A stretch of 64,000 bases of DNA from Tolypocladium sp. Sup5 PDA-1 (taxonomy: Eukaryota > Ascomycota > Sordariomycetes > Hypocreales > Ophiocordycipitaceae): the NCBI GenBank assembly GCA_000750105.3, contig JPHH03000033.1:280455-344454 (forward strand), given 5' to 3'. Positions within the stretch are counted from its first letter, which is position 1; every line of letters begins with the position of its first letter. The position numbers and the translations under genes were made by a program. Shown here in pieces: positions 1 to 10,747 of the stretch. Under the pieces are notes generated by a model, which searched no databases, was not told where the DNA came from, and saw only the letters and a list, made by a program, of their open reading frames with translations.

Positions 1-3000
1 CCTCGACGCCGCACCAGCACGCCCGGCAGTTCTCTTTCGAGTCCAGCGACCCGTCCCCCACTGCCGCGAACAATCATTCCCCACGCTCGGCGTACTCCGA
101 GACCAACAGCACCCTGCCGTCGCTGCGGCCTCTTCCCCCTAGGTTAGGAGGGTGCAAGTATGAGACGGCGCAGATAAACTCGAGGCGGCGGATACCGTAC
201 TCGGTGGGCAACGAGCGGCTGGAGAAGCTGGATTTGCGAACGGTCAAGAACAAGCTATCGGAGGATGAGGAGAGGAAACTTACCACCGACATGCGCGAGA
301 TTTTCGACCGCTTACTCCCCACCGACGCCGTCGAGGAAAACAGAAAGAAGCTGGTCACCAAACTGGAGATGATATTCAACAAGGAGTGGCCGGGGCATGA
401 TATCCGGGTTCATCTTTTCGGCTCTTCTGGCAATTTGCTATGTTCTGATGATTCTGATGGTAGGTTTCACATCTTTGCTGCGTCTTTGGGAGCGCTGGTG
501 TTGTTCCCGCCCTTTCTTCTGGACAGGAGACGCTGACTTATTTAGTTGACATTTGTATCACAACGCCGTGGCACGAGCTGGAGGGAGTCTGCATGATAGC
601 CAATCTCTTGGCGCGACGTACGAACAAGATCCTCGTCCCGCGATTCCTCGCCCTCTGGTTGCTGACATACTTGCAGGTGGCATGGAAAAGGTGGTTTGTA
701 TTTCGGCCGCCAAGGTGCCCATCGTCAAGATCTGGGATCCCGAGCTGGGCCTTGCTTGCGACATGAACGTCAACAACACGCTTGCTCTCGAAAATACGCG
801 CATGGTGCGGACGTATGTTGAGGCCGACCCCCGTGTGCGGCAACTGGCAATGGTTATCAAGTACTGGACCCGGAGGAGGATTGTCAATGATGCTGGTGAG
901 GACTCAGTGCTGCCACTGCTCAGGCCCCCAAGAAGAGTTGCTAACGCGCGCATGCAGCTTTTGGCGGTACACTGAGCTCGTATACCTGGATATGCCTCAT
1001 CATTGCATTTCTCCAGGTTCGCAGTCCACCGGTACTCCCGGCCTTGCACCAGCTTCCGTACAAAATGCCGAAGACGGACGGCGGTGTCAGCGATTTCGCC
1101 GACAACCTGAAGAAGATCAAAGGGTTCGGTAACAAGAATAAGTCGACTGTGCCCGACTTGCTCTTCCAGTTCTTCCGCTTCTACGCTCACGAGTTCGACT
1201 ACGACAAACACGTGCTATCCGTCCGGCAGGGCAGACTGGTGACCAAGGTAGAGAAGAAGTGGAATTATCAGATCAACAATCAGCTCTGCGTGGAAGAACC
1301 TTTCAACGTGTCCCGTAACCTAGGTAATACCGCGGATGAATATTCTTTTCGCGGGCTGCACCTGGAGCTCCGGAGGGCGTTTGATCTGATATCAGTGGCG
1401 AAGCTGAACGAGGCGTGCGAGCAATACGTCTACCCCAAGGAGGAAGAGAGAGTGTGGACTCGGCCACCGCAGCAGCCGCGTCCGGTTCTGGTCAGGAGCT
1501 CATCGCAGACGCACTCGGGCCGTGGCCGCGGCGGCCATAGGGGAGGGCGCCATAACAACAACTTCAACAGGGGCGCCGGCGGTGGCGGCGGCTCGAACAG
1601 GAGAGCGTCGTCGAGCGTGCCGACATACGACAACAGCTTGTTCATGGCGCCCATCAACATGCAGCAGGACCTGTCGTGGTACCAGAATCCGCAATATCAC
1701 TTTCAGTATGCGCATCAGGACCTCGTAACGCAGATGGCCTATCACCAGGAAAACATGCGACAACAACTGCAGATGTACGCGCAGTCCGCGCAGTCGCCGG
1801 CCTTTCTTCAGCACCAGGCCTTGAGCCAGCAAAGGGTGCCGGCTGGGTCCGGCTCGGCACAGCAGTCGTCAGATCGTTCCAGGACGAACTCGTTTGACAA
1901 CATTCCCATCACCGCCCCCATCCGGCATGACCTGTACGCCATGTACGGAATGGCTCTCGGCCACGCGTTCTACCCGCAAGCTGGCGCAGGCTACGGCACC
2001 TACCCGTCGTCGCCCGTAACGACGAGTGGGACGGGCCAGGACTTTCGCCGCCCCCTGCAACGGTCGACCATCACAACCGACAGTGGTGCCTCCGCGTCTA
2101 GCAGTTCGCTTAGGTCGCAATCTCAGCCAGCAACGCGGTCGCAATCCTCGGCCAACCCCCAGACCGCTTACCATCTCGGGAGCCAGACACCGACGGGCGC
2201 CGCCGCCTTCAAGCCAAGGAACGCAAACGGAGTGGCCATCCCTAGCTTCATGTCGGACGACGCGGATTTCGACGAGACTCCCAAGGCCGTATCAGAGTCC
2301 CCAGAGTCCGAAGTCAGCAGCACCCTGGGATTCTTCCAGGGCAGAAACCCAAGCCCCAGCCGGCCTGCTCAGCAGCCGCCGCCGCCGCAAGGTCTTCCCA
2401 ATGGTATTGCCTTTGGGGACCTCGCGGCTAAGTCGTCGACCAGTCCCGGGAGGAGGCGGCTGTCCACCGACCAGCTGCCTCAGACCATCCTGGACCGGCG
2501 GATGAGGAGGGCCTCGAGATCGCCATCGCCGCTCGGACACGCGCGTGCGTTTTCAGTCGGCACGTCGTCGGCTCCGCTGTCGTCTGCGCCGTTTCCAGGT
2601 TGCCAGAACAAGGGCTTGTCGCGTCCCCTGGTCGTCAACGGATCTGGGCTGAAGACGAGCGCCATAGCAGGCCAGCGGCAAACGTCGAGGACGGAGTCCC
2701 TGGCGTCTGAAGACTCGCTCGCGTCGACACTCGACAACGCGCTGCATATCAACACTGGGTCGTACATGGCGTCATACAGCCCCGAAGCTTCTTCCGCACA
2801 GCAAGCTACCCTCAGTCCGTCTTCGCAGCCCGCGGTTGAGCGACCCCCCGTGGTCGTCAATGGCTCTACCACGCCGCTCATACCCCCTGCCGCTGATGAT
2901 ACGTCGTTTAGGGAGCGGATCGCAATGATGAACGCGTACTACATTCCCCAGAACGTTCAGCAAGAGGCGCCAAACGGAAGCGCTGCTCGACTGTCGTCGT

Positions 3001-3497
3001 CGGCGAGGCAGCGGTTAATGTCTCGACAGCCCCAGAACGCCGTGATTGCGCCGTTGGATCTGGCAATCGACGACCACCGCATGAACAAGCCATCTGGTAT
3101 CGACTCGGCGCATCTCTCCCCCGTCTACGAAACGCGGACGCCGTCTCCCAATGCGTTTAGGAAGAATGACAGCTCGTGGCTGCCTGCAAAGCTAGAGAGG
3201 CGAAACGAGGGCAAAGCAGCCCGGGCGGCAAACGAGAAGGGAATACCGCCGCCAAATGAGCGACCAGCCGTGCCCCAGGAGAGCGACAAGTCTCAGAAGA
3301 TGCCAAAACCGGCGACGCAGGCCTCCAAAGCGGCGGCCCCCCGGGCAAATGGCCATGTGCGCGGTGCAAAGAGCGACAGCGATGGGGGCTGGCAGAAAGC
3401 CGGCAAGGGAAAGAAAAAGGCAGCCAACGCTTGTGGTCAGCATCAAGGGCACGCCGAACAGCTTCCCAAGAACGAGTCGGAGCGAAAGGGCGGCTGA
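1..3497 (+). CDS. Cid1-like RNA nucleotidyltransferase (PAP/25A-associated), 5' end outside window
   Basis: Predicted to add nucleotides (U or A) to RNA 3' ends, acting in RNA turnover. The open frame runs in from the left edge, so the start is missing. Exons that I place are 3-459, 546-617, 677-895 and 958-3497; their total is divisible by three. Splicing restores a GSSGN loop (~417-431) followed by SDVDI across intron 1, giving the two metal-binding Asp, and the third Asp lies in LACDMN (~760). A PAP/25A-associated domain follows (~1130-1400), with NLGNTADEYS. The C-terminal ~680 residues are low complexity: a Gly/Arg-rich stretch (~1510-1610), then long Ser/Pro/Gln-rich sequence, suggesting RNA or protein scaffolding. 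Catalytic residues look intact. Uridylyl versus adenylyl specificity cannot be read here. Confidence 0.9.
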
Positions 3498-4139
3498 AAC
3501 ACGCGGCCGAGATTCGTTGGGCCCGCCACGACCATGTGCATCGAGATCGAGTGGCCTGTCAGGGCCGCACACCATCGCTCGTCGAAATATGACGCTTGAA
3601 TTGTTCGTGCTATTTGCGATCGCGTTCATTTGATACGACCGGCTTGGGACAGGACACAAGTTGTTGGATAGAGTGTTTGGCGCACACGAACCATCCGCAT
3701 GAGAGGAGGACCAGAGAAGAGATGGCTGGCTTGAGAGGGCAAGGTCAACATGATTCGCAATTTGTGCTTGGAGCTTGGACATTATTCAAAACATCTGGCC
3801 GGCAGCGAGAGGGCTGCTCGGGCCCAGGTTTGCGTGTGTATTATTGAGTGTACTCGTACGTACGGCACTGCAGGGGACAGCGTTACGTCGAGGAGGTACA
3901 TGGTGGAGACAAGCGGCCGGAGGCACAGAAGGCGGAGACGTGGCACACATTTCCAGGTTGTGGTTGGCAGGCGTTTGCATTGACATAGGCCTTGATGGCA
4001 TGGCGGCAGGGCATTATCCTTTTGTTTCCCCACTGCGGAGGGTTCACGATGGGCTTCACAGCGTCATAGAAGGGATGTTACAAAAGCATTGGCAGAGATA
4101 TCATGAAACAGAACAACGATATACGTACGCAGGTGTCGG
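3498..4139. other. Intergenic, no gene seen
   Basis: This stretch lies downstream of the nucleotidyltransferase gene. Its open frames are short and overlap in several phases without recognisable motifs. I see no gene in it. Confidence 0.5.
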
Positions 4140-4803
4140 TTGCAATGCGTGACTGGTGATGGTGCCGTGCTTGACGTGGAGGTTGTTGGACTGTAAGGCT
4201 GAGCAGTCATCGAGTTGCTGGCGAACTCGGCGAGGGCTCTGTTGGTACATACTCAAAGGCATATACTCTACACCGTGTCACTTCGCCTGACCAACCCTCC
4301 ATCGGCCTAATCTTGTCTAGCGACTCGAGAACGCTACGCAGCTGTGGCAGGTAGGCTAATCTTGGCGGCTTCATGTTGGTTCTGTAACCGGCCGGTCCCG
4401 TCTTTCCTGGGGACGGCGGAATGCGTTGGACAACCGCAGCCTGAGCCCCCTTTCAACGCCAACTGAAGTGTATACCACGTTAGCGCTCGGCACTTGAACC
4501 AGCCGGCCATGGCGTTGGCAGAACAAGGCATGGGGCAAGTCACTCAAGATCAGGTATAGATACTTTAACACCGCAGGTGCCCATATCAGCACTGGAACAA
4601 GCTGTCCAACGTTCCAAACAGCCGCCGACTTCCCTGAAAGGATATCCCTACGGGCCGACTGGGTGACATTTACGCCTACGGCAATACACATGGCACAGGC
4701 AGCCTCCCCCACAACCAAGAGCCCCGGCGTCAACTTGGAAGCAATGTGCCCTGTCCGCGCAAGGGTTTGCTGTTGCGCCGTGGATGGACATTTGTGCCGT
4801 GGC
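4140..4803. repeat. Dispersed direct repeat, copy A (long form)
   Basis: This block aligns with 7062-7461 at a fixed offset of 2922 bases over its first ~315 bases and again over its last ~75 bases. It contains about 270 bases in the middle that copy B lacks. Differences between the copies are nearly all transitions. No transposase or reverse transcriptase frame is visible, so the element type is unknown: a degenerate non-autonomous element, a solo LTR, or an old segmental duplication are all possible. Confidence 0.8.
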
Positions 4804-5370
4804 TGGTGCCATTCAGTCGTGACGAGCTCTCTGCAGAGCTTGTTCCACCAGAGCACGCCAAGAATGCCCATGTGTACGAATATGCCTGCGGAAGCGGAGC
4901 TGCATGGCACACTGCCCTAGCTTCCCGCCTACGAAGTATGGAGCATTACATCCGCGCTCCGTATGAACCCATCAGCGGCACAGATGCAGGTTCCCCGGCT
5001 GGTGGGCCAATGGCGGCAGCTCCGCCCCTTCCCGGCCGCAGGACCTGCGCCACACTCTGCTCTCCTCCAAAAGGGGGCATACAGAGTACGTGACACAAGA
5101 GCTGCTACCCACACACGCGACTGCCTCACTAGAGTAGCAATCATTGTTGATTTGCTCGACTGATCTCTGCGTAGATACAACAGATGGTGGTTAGAGTCCT
5201 GGCGATGACGAACCCCTTGTTCTTTTCCGTCAAACGCTGGGTTGTTGTCCGGTTGGCGGCGCGCGCGTAGAATACCCTGGCCGGTTCACCCCTGTGGGCT
5301 GTCTCGAGATATGCATGTTGGTTCCCTAGCTGCATCTCGGCTCCGCCTCTCCCTCTGGCGCACTGCCAGT
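4804..5370. other. Intergenic, upstream of the coiled-coil gene
   Basis: This is unique sequence between repeat copy A and the TATA box at 5371. I see no gene in it. Confidence 0.45.
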
Positions 5371-5379
5371 TATATAAAG
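5371..5379 (+). promoter_or_regulatory. TATA box of the coiled-coil gene
   Basis: TATATAAAG lies 166 bases before the chosen ATG at 5537. It is followed by a CT-rich leader with CAACT-type initiator-like sequence around 5408, usual for fungal promoters. Confidence 0.55.
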
Positions 5380-5536
5380 CATCGCCGCCATTGCCGTCGA
5401 GTCTCTCAACTGTAGTTTCTCTTCAGCCCATCTGCTCTTGCGTCTATCTGTCAGCAACCTTGGTACATTTCTATCTCCGACAACTTCTCAAATCTCTGGA
5501 ACACTCGTCCGAAGCATCCGCCCTTTCCTCGCACAT

Positions 5537-6535
5537 ATGCCCAGATCGAAGTCCAGGTCTGTCTCGCGGCGTCGAGGCAAGAAAGATGGTTGTCCACATT
5601 GCCCCTATCTCGAATGTGATATCACGTCTCTTGAGAATGATCTGATAGAGAAGGAAGAGGAGCTCCTTCAGGCCGAAGAGTGGTGTGAGGGCTTTGAGAA
5701 AGCGCTCTTGGACAAACGAAGCCAGTTGCTTTGGCTCAAAACCGAGCTGAGGAAGGCTGAAACGGAGATTTTTCGTTTGAAAAACCTACAATCGTCACGG
5801 GAATATCGGAAGCTAGAAAAGTCTAACCAAGCCTTGAGCGACGAGATCGAGGAGAGAACGGCCGCCGAGAAGAAGGCACTCGAGGAAAATGCCACGTTGC
5901 AGGGCCAGTTGAAGAATACGGATGTTCGATTGCTAGCTTGCCAGTCTGAGAGTCAGCAAGCTCGGAAGGACAATAAAGCACTTCGCACCAAACTTCGCGA
6001 AGAACAGGCCATATCAGCCGAACGCCTCAAAAACCTACGCATCGAAGCAGACGCAACTAAGGAAGACAAGCAGCAATTGATCGTGGACATTGCAGCCAGA
6101 GACAACAAGTATCGCACAAAGCTCGGAGAGGAGGAAGCGCTTCGTGCCGAAATCAACACTCTTCGCGAAGAACAGGTTATATTGGCCGAACTCCTCAAAA
6201 AGCTACGCATCGAAGCAGACGCAACCAAGGACGTCACGGAGCAATTGACGGTGGACATTGCAGCCAGAGACGACTCGTTGGCTCAGTATCGCACCAAGCT
6301 CGGGGAAGAGGAAGCTCGCAACTGTGCTCTTGCCAAGCGCGTTGCAAGTTTGGAGATTATTGAAGCACAACTAAAACAGAGCGTGTCGGCGTGTTGGTTG
6401 CACTGCTTTCGGACCTGGATGAAGAGTCTATGCGGATCATCAATGGGAATGAAATCGGTATATTGGCTGCGTAAGCCTTGGGTTTGGATCACACGACTGC
6501 GTGGGACGACAGGATGGGCGGGCTTCGCCTCTTAA
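5537..6535 (+). CDS. Coiled-coil protein with internal repeat, probable frame break near the 3' end
   Basis: Unrecognised protein of up to 332 residues, starting at the first ATG after the TATA box (MPRSKSRS...). A basic Ser/Arg N-terminus and a CPHCPYLEC cysteine cluster (about residues 16-24) precede an almost uninterrupted Glu/Lys/Leu coiled coil. About 56 residues are tandemly duplicated: LREEQ at 5993 and again at 6161, each followed by RIEADATK and DIAARD. The open frame then switches to Cys/Trp-rich sequence unlike the rest. The +2 frame from about 6370 reads acidic, helical sequence (LVALLSDLDEES...) to a stop at about 6472, suggesting a one-base change. It may therefore be a decaying gene. 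A scaffolding role is only a guess. Confidence 0.55.
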   Translation: MPRSKSRSVSRRRGKKDGCPHCPYLECDITSLENDLIEKEEELLQAEEWCEGFEKALLDKRSQLLWLKTELRKAETEIFRLKNLQSSREYRKLEKSNQALSDEIEERTAAEKKALEENATLQGQLKNTDVRLLACQSESQQARKDNKALRTKLREEQAISAERLKNLRIEADATKEDKQQLIVDIAARDNKYRTKLGEEEALRAEINTLREEQVILAELLKKLRIEADATKDVTEQLTVDIAARDDSLAQYRTKLGEEEARNCALAKRVASLEIIEAQLKQSVSACWLHCFRTWMKSLCGSSMGMKSVYWLRKPWVWITRLRGTTGWAGFAS

Positions 6536-7061
6536 AATGAGGCTAAACGAGGAGAAGTTGAGGTTGCCGTCAAGGTCGAGCCAATTGCACTCGGCAAGCT
6601 CCTTATATAATAGTTATATCTCCCATGCAATCGGCCTACATATCTAGCCTCTTGAAATTAACTATCACTTTCACTACTAGCGCACGGCATCTCTAAAGGG
6701 AGCGTTTCATTACCCTCTCGGTCCCTAGAGAACACTACATTGAGACAACATTCTTCTAAGAAGCGGACATACTATAGAAGTAAAGGTGGCTCCTCAGATA
6801 AGACGGTCCCAACTTAGAGACTCGATTCAGCCCGAACCCACTCAGATTCGGGACGATGCATATACCCGGATGGCGACCCAGGAACCTTCAAGACCATGGC
6901 ATCAATGTTGCTGTCAGTCCAGAAGTAGGAGCTATGGTAGCCGGTAATAACAGTGTATTCCGGAGTACAGCCAAATGTATATCTCATTCAATTTCATGCA
7001 TGTGGGAATGATGTTATCACATGTCGGGACCAAGTAAGGGCTTTACTCGCATTCTTCGTTA
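6536..7061. other. AT-rich intergenic stretch
   Basis: The sequence is richer in A and T than its surroundings, with many stops in all frames and no gene visible. It abuts repeat copy B, and its composition would fit mutation by RIP, though one copy alone cannot show that. Confidence 0.5.
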
Positions 7062-7461
7062 TTGCAATGCGTGACTAGTGATAGTACCGTGCTTGACGTG
7101 GAGGTTGTTGGACTATACGGCTGAGCAGTCATCGAGTTGCTGGCGAACTCGGCGAGGGCTCTGTTAGTACATACTCAAAGGCATATACTCTACACCGTGT
7201 CACTTCGCCTAACTAACCCTCTATCGGCCTAATCTTGCCTAGTGACTCGAGAACGCTACGCAGCTGTGGTAGGCAGGCTAATCTTGGCGGCTTTATGTTG
7301 GTTCTATAACCGGCCGGTCCCGTCTTTCCTCGGACGGCGGAATGCGTTGGACAACCGGAGCTTGAGCCCTTTTTCAACGCCAACTCGTCAAGTTGGAAGC
7401 AATGTGCCCCGTCGACGCAAGGGTTTGCTGTTGCGCCGTGGATAGACCTTTGCGCCGTGGC
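7062..7461. repeat. Dispersed direct repeat, copy B (internally deleted, more mutated)
   Basis: Partner of 4140-4803. It lacks about 270 internal bases; the junction is at about 7384-7389. It carries most of the T and A alleles at the differing sites, largely in CpA or TpG context, as expected from repeat-induced point mutation. Confidence 0.8.
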
Positions 7462-7608
7462 CCGACCGCAATGTCTGAACAGACTATGGGCGCCAAGAGG
7501 CTCTTGGCAATAGATCCGGTGCAACAACCGCGACCGACACTCTCAATGTGTTTCTGCACTTCCAACACGTCCCATCGACTGGGAATTTCTGTATTTTAAA
7601 CTCTCATT

Positions 7609-7694
7609 GAGCGTGAGGATGGTATAAGTTGGCCGCGAAACGGGCCTACGTGAGCGTGAAAACGGTGCAGATTGGCCTCAAAACAGGCCAACGT
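7609..7694. repeat. 43-bp imperfect tandem duplication
   Basis: Two head-to-tail units start at 7609 and 7652. They share GAGCGTGA, then GGT, then TTGGCC, AAAC, GGCC and ACGT at the same spacing, and differ at about ten internal positions. The unit lies in the otherwise gene-free 7462-7889 stretch. Confidence 0.7.
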
Positions 7695-7889
7695 CGTGCA
7701 CGCAGAACCAATGATCCGGATGAAGCAGCCAACGACGTAGGCAACAGCAGCCTCATCATTAGGCAGCAGCCGCAGAACAAGGAACCCCGTCTTTCGATCG
7801 AGTAGAGACCAAGGCAGGCATAAAGACGGCTTACAACCTCTTGGAATTCGGGGCACCACATCTTCATCTACATTCGAACCATCATCACC

Positions 7890-9032
7890 ATGGCTTCGTC
7901 TAGCAGATCAGCTCGTGCCTGGCCATTCGCCTTGAACTGGCTTAGGCGCCAGGCCAGGCCGAATAAGAAGCGCGATCAAGATTTCGAAGAGTACATCGCG
8001 GGTATCGGAATGCTGCAGGCCAACGAAGAGAGACGTCAGAGCGGCTTTGCACCTCTGGAGCATGCCACCATTATGTACGCTCATCACGGCAACAGGGGCA
8101 ACTTCTAGAAACACAAGTCACTAACCCGTCTACAGCACTGGCATTCATGACAGTCCTTCTGATAACGACCTTCATATGACGATTGCCGCGGCGACTAGAG
8201 AAATGAGAGCAAGAAGTCAACATATCGTGGTGCATAGTCGCGTGACTACCAAGAAGCCGGAGACCGGACTCTTTAAAGCTCTCATGCCTTCGTCAATAAC
8301 CTGCACCATGACGAACCTATACTTAGGCAGTCTTACGTCGACCCAGTCCCCGTCAGGACTTCACTCATGGCAAAGGATCCCGACTCTGCGCCCGTCGGCT
8401 GCACCGTTAACGGTGTCACACAGTGGTACGTCCTCGGTACGGAACAAGAGATGGTGTATCTTGAGGCGGACAAGTTCTACAGAGTTGGCGAGGGTGCCAG
8501 AGAGTATCTGGCGTTCTGGAACCCAGTGCTGAGCAGACCGTGTCGCGCTGTCTTTCTGGGAAATGAGCGCCCAGAGCCGCACTCACCAGATCCGCAGCCG
8601 ACAAACCTAGAGTCAGGTATGGAACACTTATCCATTGCGTCACCGGCTTCGACACATGAAGAATGGGTTCATCCTGTCGCTAAGCTTGGGAAAGAGGTAA
8701 AGAAGTCGGTGTGTTTTATAGCGAGCGACGGCCGTGAGATACGTACTAATTGGGACAATTGGGAGCGTATCGAAGGTGAAGAGACAGTGTACCGCTACCA
8801 CGGTAGAGCAACTGGCAACGTTTATTGGGCTATATTTTTACCTGGTGAGCTGGTGGTACCTTGGTGGGGGGGTTCATGTGATCGGCCAATCCGATTCTAC
8901 AATAGCGCCAATGCCCTGTTCAAGACCAAGAGGAAGAAGTGGTTTGCGGGTAAGAATGATAGCTTTTATGTGTATCTTGAGGAGGGTGCTTTCTACATAG
9001 CCTTTTGCATGCCATCGGAACATTATGACTAA
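7890..9032 (+). pseudogene. Unknown two-exon or more gene with an unresolved frame break
   Basis: No known family recognised. The ATG at 7890 opens a basic N-terminus. A good intron at 8075-8135 (GTACG start, CACTAAC branch point, CTACAG end) joins to a frame containing DNDLHM. That frame must shift near 8240-8285 to reach the next open one, which reads NNLHHDEPILRQ and continues to the stop at 9032. I found no splice donor in the needed phase, so a one-base change or a missing exon is likely. The 3' part holds two similar Trp/Tyr/Phe-rich modules (about 8370-8560 and 8690-8880, with QWYVLG and NWDNWE), hinting at a repeated beta-rich fold. It could be active with a structure I have not solved. 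Confidence 0.45.
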
Positions 9033-9076
9033 CGAAACGGAGCGGAGTGTCTGGGAACTCAGTTTGCTACTAGGTG

Positions 9077-10380
9077 TCAAGTCAAATTAACCTTGTGTCC
9101 TTTGCGCAAGAAGCACTCGTCTTTGCTAAGATCCTCGATCGAAAGCCTCCTATCGGGGTCTCTATCCAGGAGTGCCATTATGAATGGTGTGAAATGAAGC
9201 TTGAGTTCCTCTGGTAGCTCATTCATCGACTCATCTTGCCCGCTTCCCAGGTTAGCAAGGCAAATGTCGTACTCTTCTCGGAGCTCCTCGTCATTATACC
9301 CAAGATGTCGCCGGAAGATGGGCCAGCCATCCACGAGAATAAAGTAGATCTACGCATCGTTAACACCAAGGAGCCAAGGATAAAGAGTAACATACCAATT
9401 GGCCAAGATACCAGCTCTCCGCCTTGAATAGTTGTGTTGTCTTGCCCATCCCGAGAAGTTCGGGCGCGGGAGGTGTGCCGGGAGCAAATACATCCCTACT
9501 GTAGGCAACGCCATCTGTCGGTCGGAACGCATAGCCAAAGTCAAGAAGCTTGATGTCACCATTGCCATAACCGATGTTTTCGGGCTCAGTGACGCGTCGC
9601 GGAAGATGGGCCGGTGTTGACTTTCCATCCTTTCGAACGACCTCGTGTTCAAGGGGCGGCCTGGCCAGGAACTGATCGATATGTTCGCGAGTAGGTGGCG
9701 GAAGGGCAACATTCCCGGGATGGAGGTCTAGATGGTTAGTATATGGTCAGTAAGAAACATCCGCAGTCTCCTTACCTCCATGCACAACGCCAATGCGGTG
9801 GAGCTCGGCAACGGCCTGGACGACTTGCTGAATGCAACGCTCCCGCCTATCCATGCTTAGAGGAATATCCGAAGATGGCTCTCCGGTCGCAGATTCGCGT
9901 CGCAGATCCGTTCCGGTGGTTTCGTAGACGATTGCATCAAAGTTGATGTCTCGGTATTTGGAACCTATCAGCGCTAGGTGATGGGGGATCGTGAAGTAGT
10001 CCTTGATAGTCGAGACCAATGGGCTACTGCAATGTTGCCTCAAAAAGATGCTCATCTTCAGGTCGTTATCCCGTCCTCGAGAAAGAAACTTGACCGTCAA
10101 GTAATTCCTAGCGCCATCATTAGTTGAAGTGAAGGTTGAGCAGCAAGGTTGATGGACGTCCATACTGCGTCTTGGGATCCTGTGTTAGCCAGCACCAATC
10201 GCCCAGCCTGCGCAGCAGCTTGTACCCGTAGTAGATATTGTTGCGATAGACAACCGGCTGCACGCACTCGTCCCAGTAGCTAAGACGGTAGTTGTCCCGC
10301 CAGTACTTGCCGCCGTGCGTGAATGCTTTGTACTGATCCATCAGGTGGAATTTACGTATGGCAGAAGAGGCCTGATTCAT
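9077..10380 (-). CDS. SRPK-like serine/threonine protein kinase
   Basis: Exons on the minus strand are 10166-10380, 9776-10107, 9396-9727 and 9077-9349, giving 383 residues in frame. Splicing rebuilds a kinase core: LTVKF (ATP-binding Lys), VVHGDLHPGN catalytic loop with its Asp and Asn, DIKLLDFGYA (DFG), PPAPELL (APE-like), and a C-lobe ending in DRDPDRRLS. HRD is HGD, and the glycine loop is degenerate (RRLGDWCWLTQD). Such short SRPK-related kinases are common in fungal accessory genomes. Catalytic activity is plausible because Lys, Asp, Asn and DFG are kept, but nucleotide binding without a normal glycine loop is uncertain. Substrate unknown. Confidence 0.85.
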
Positions 10381-10747
10381 GGCTGCTATGAAGTTTCATA
10401 GTGCACGTCGCGGGGGATTGCTAGAGGTAGAGAATACTGCAGAAGAGGCGATGCGGAAGACGTAAGGTGAGGTGAATTTGGAGATAATAGGTGAGATGCT
10501 ACGGACTAGAAGGGGACAACACCTAGAAGGATCCGGCGGGACCCAATAGGCGCACGGGTACGGAGTTACCCGTGCCAATTATGTAAGCGCCGCTGGCCAC
10601 CACTGAAGCCAACCACTGAAGCCGACAACTAAACCGCTATAATTTAGCGTTAGCAGCCACCACCAAAATATGTGTGGCATGTACGAATACCTTAGCTACC
10701 TTATAAGTCTTCGTTCCCTCTAGGGAAACAGTAGTGTAATAACCGCC
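10381..10747. other. Intergenic, AT-rich, no gene seen
   Basis: This contains the kinase upstream region and the 3' side of the esterase gene. Near 10585-10640 there is a short direct repeat of the form CCACTGAAGCC. Nothing else stands out. Confidence 0.4.

Noticed and set aside
4140..7461. LTR retrotransposon with the two repeats as LTRs
   Set aside because: The interior has only the coiled-coil gene, no reverse transcriptase, integrase or primer-binding site, and no clear target-site duplication.
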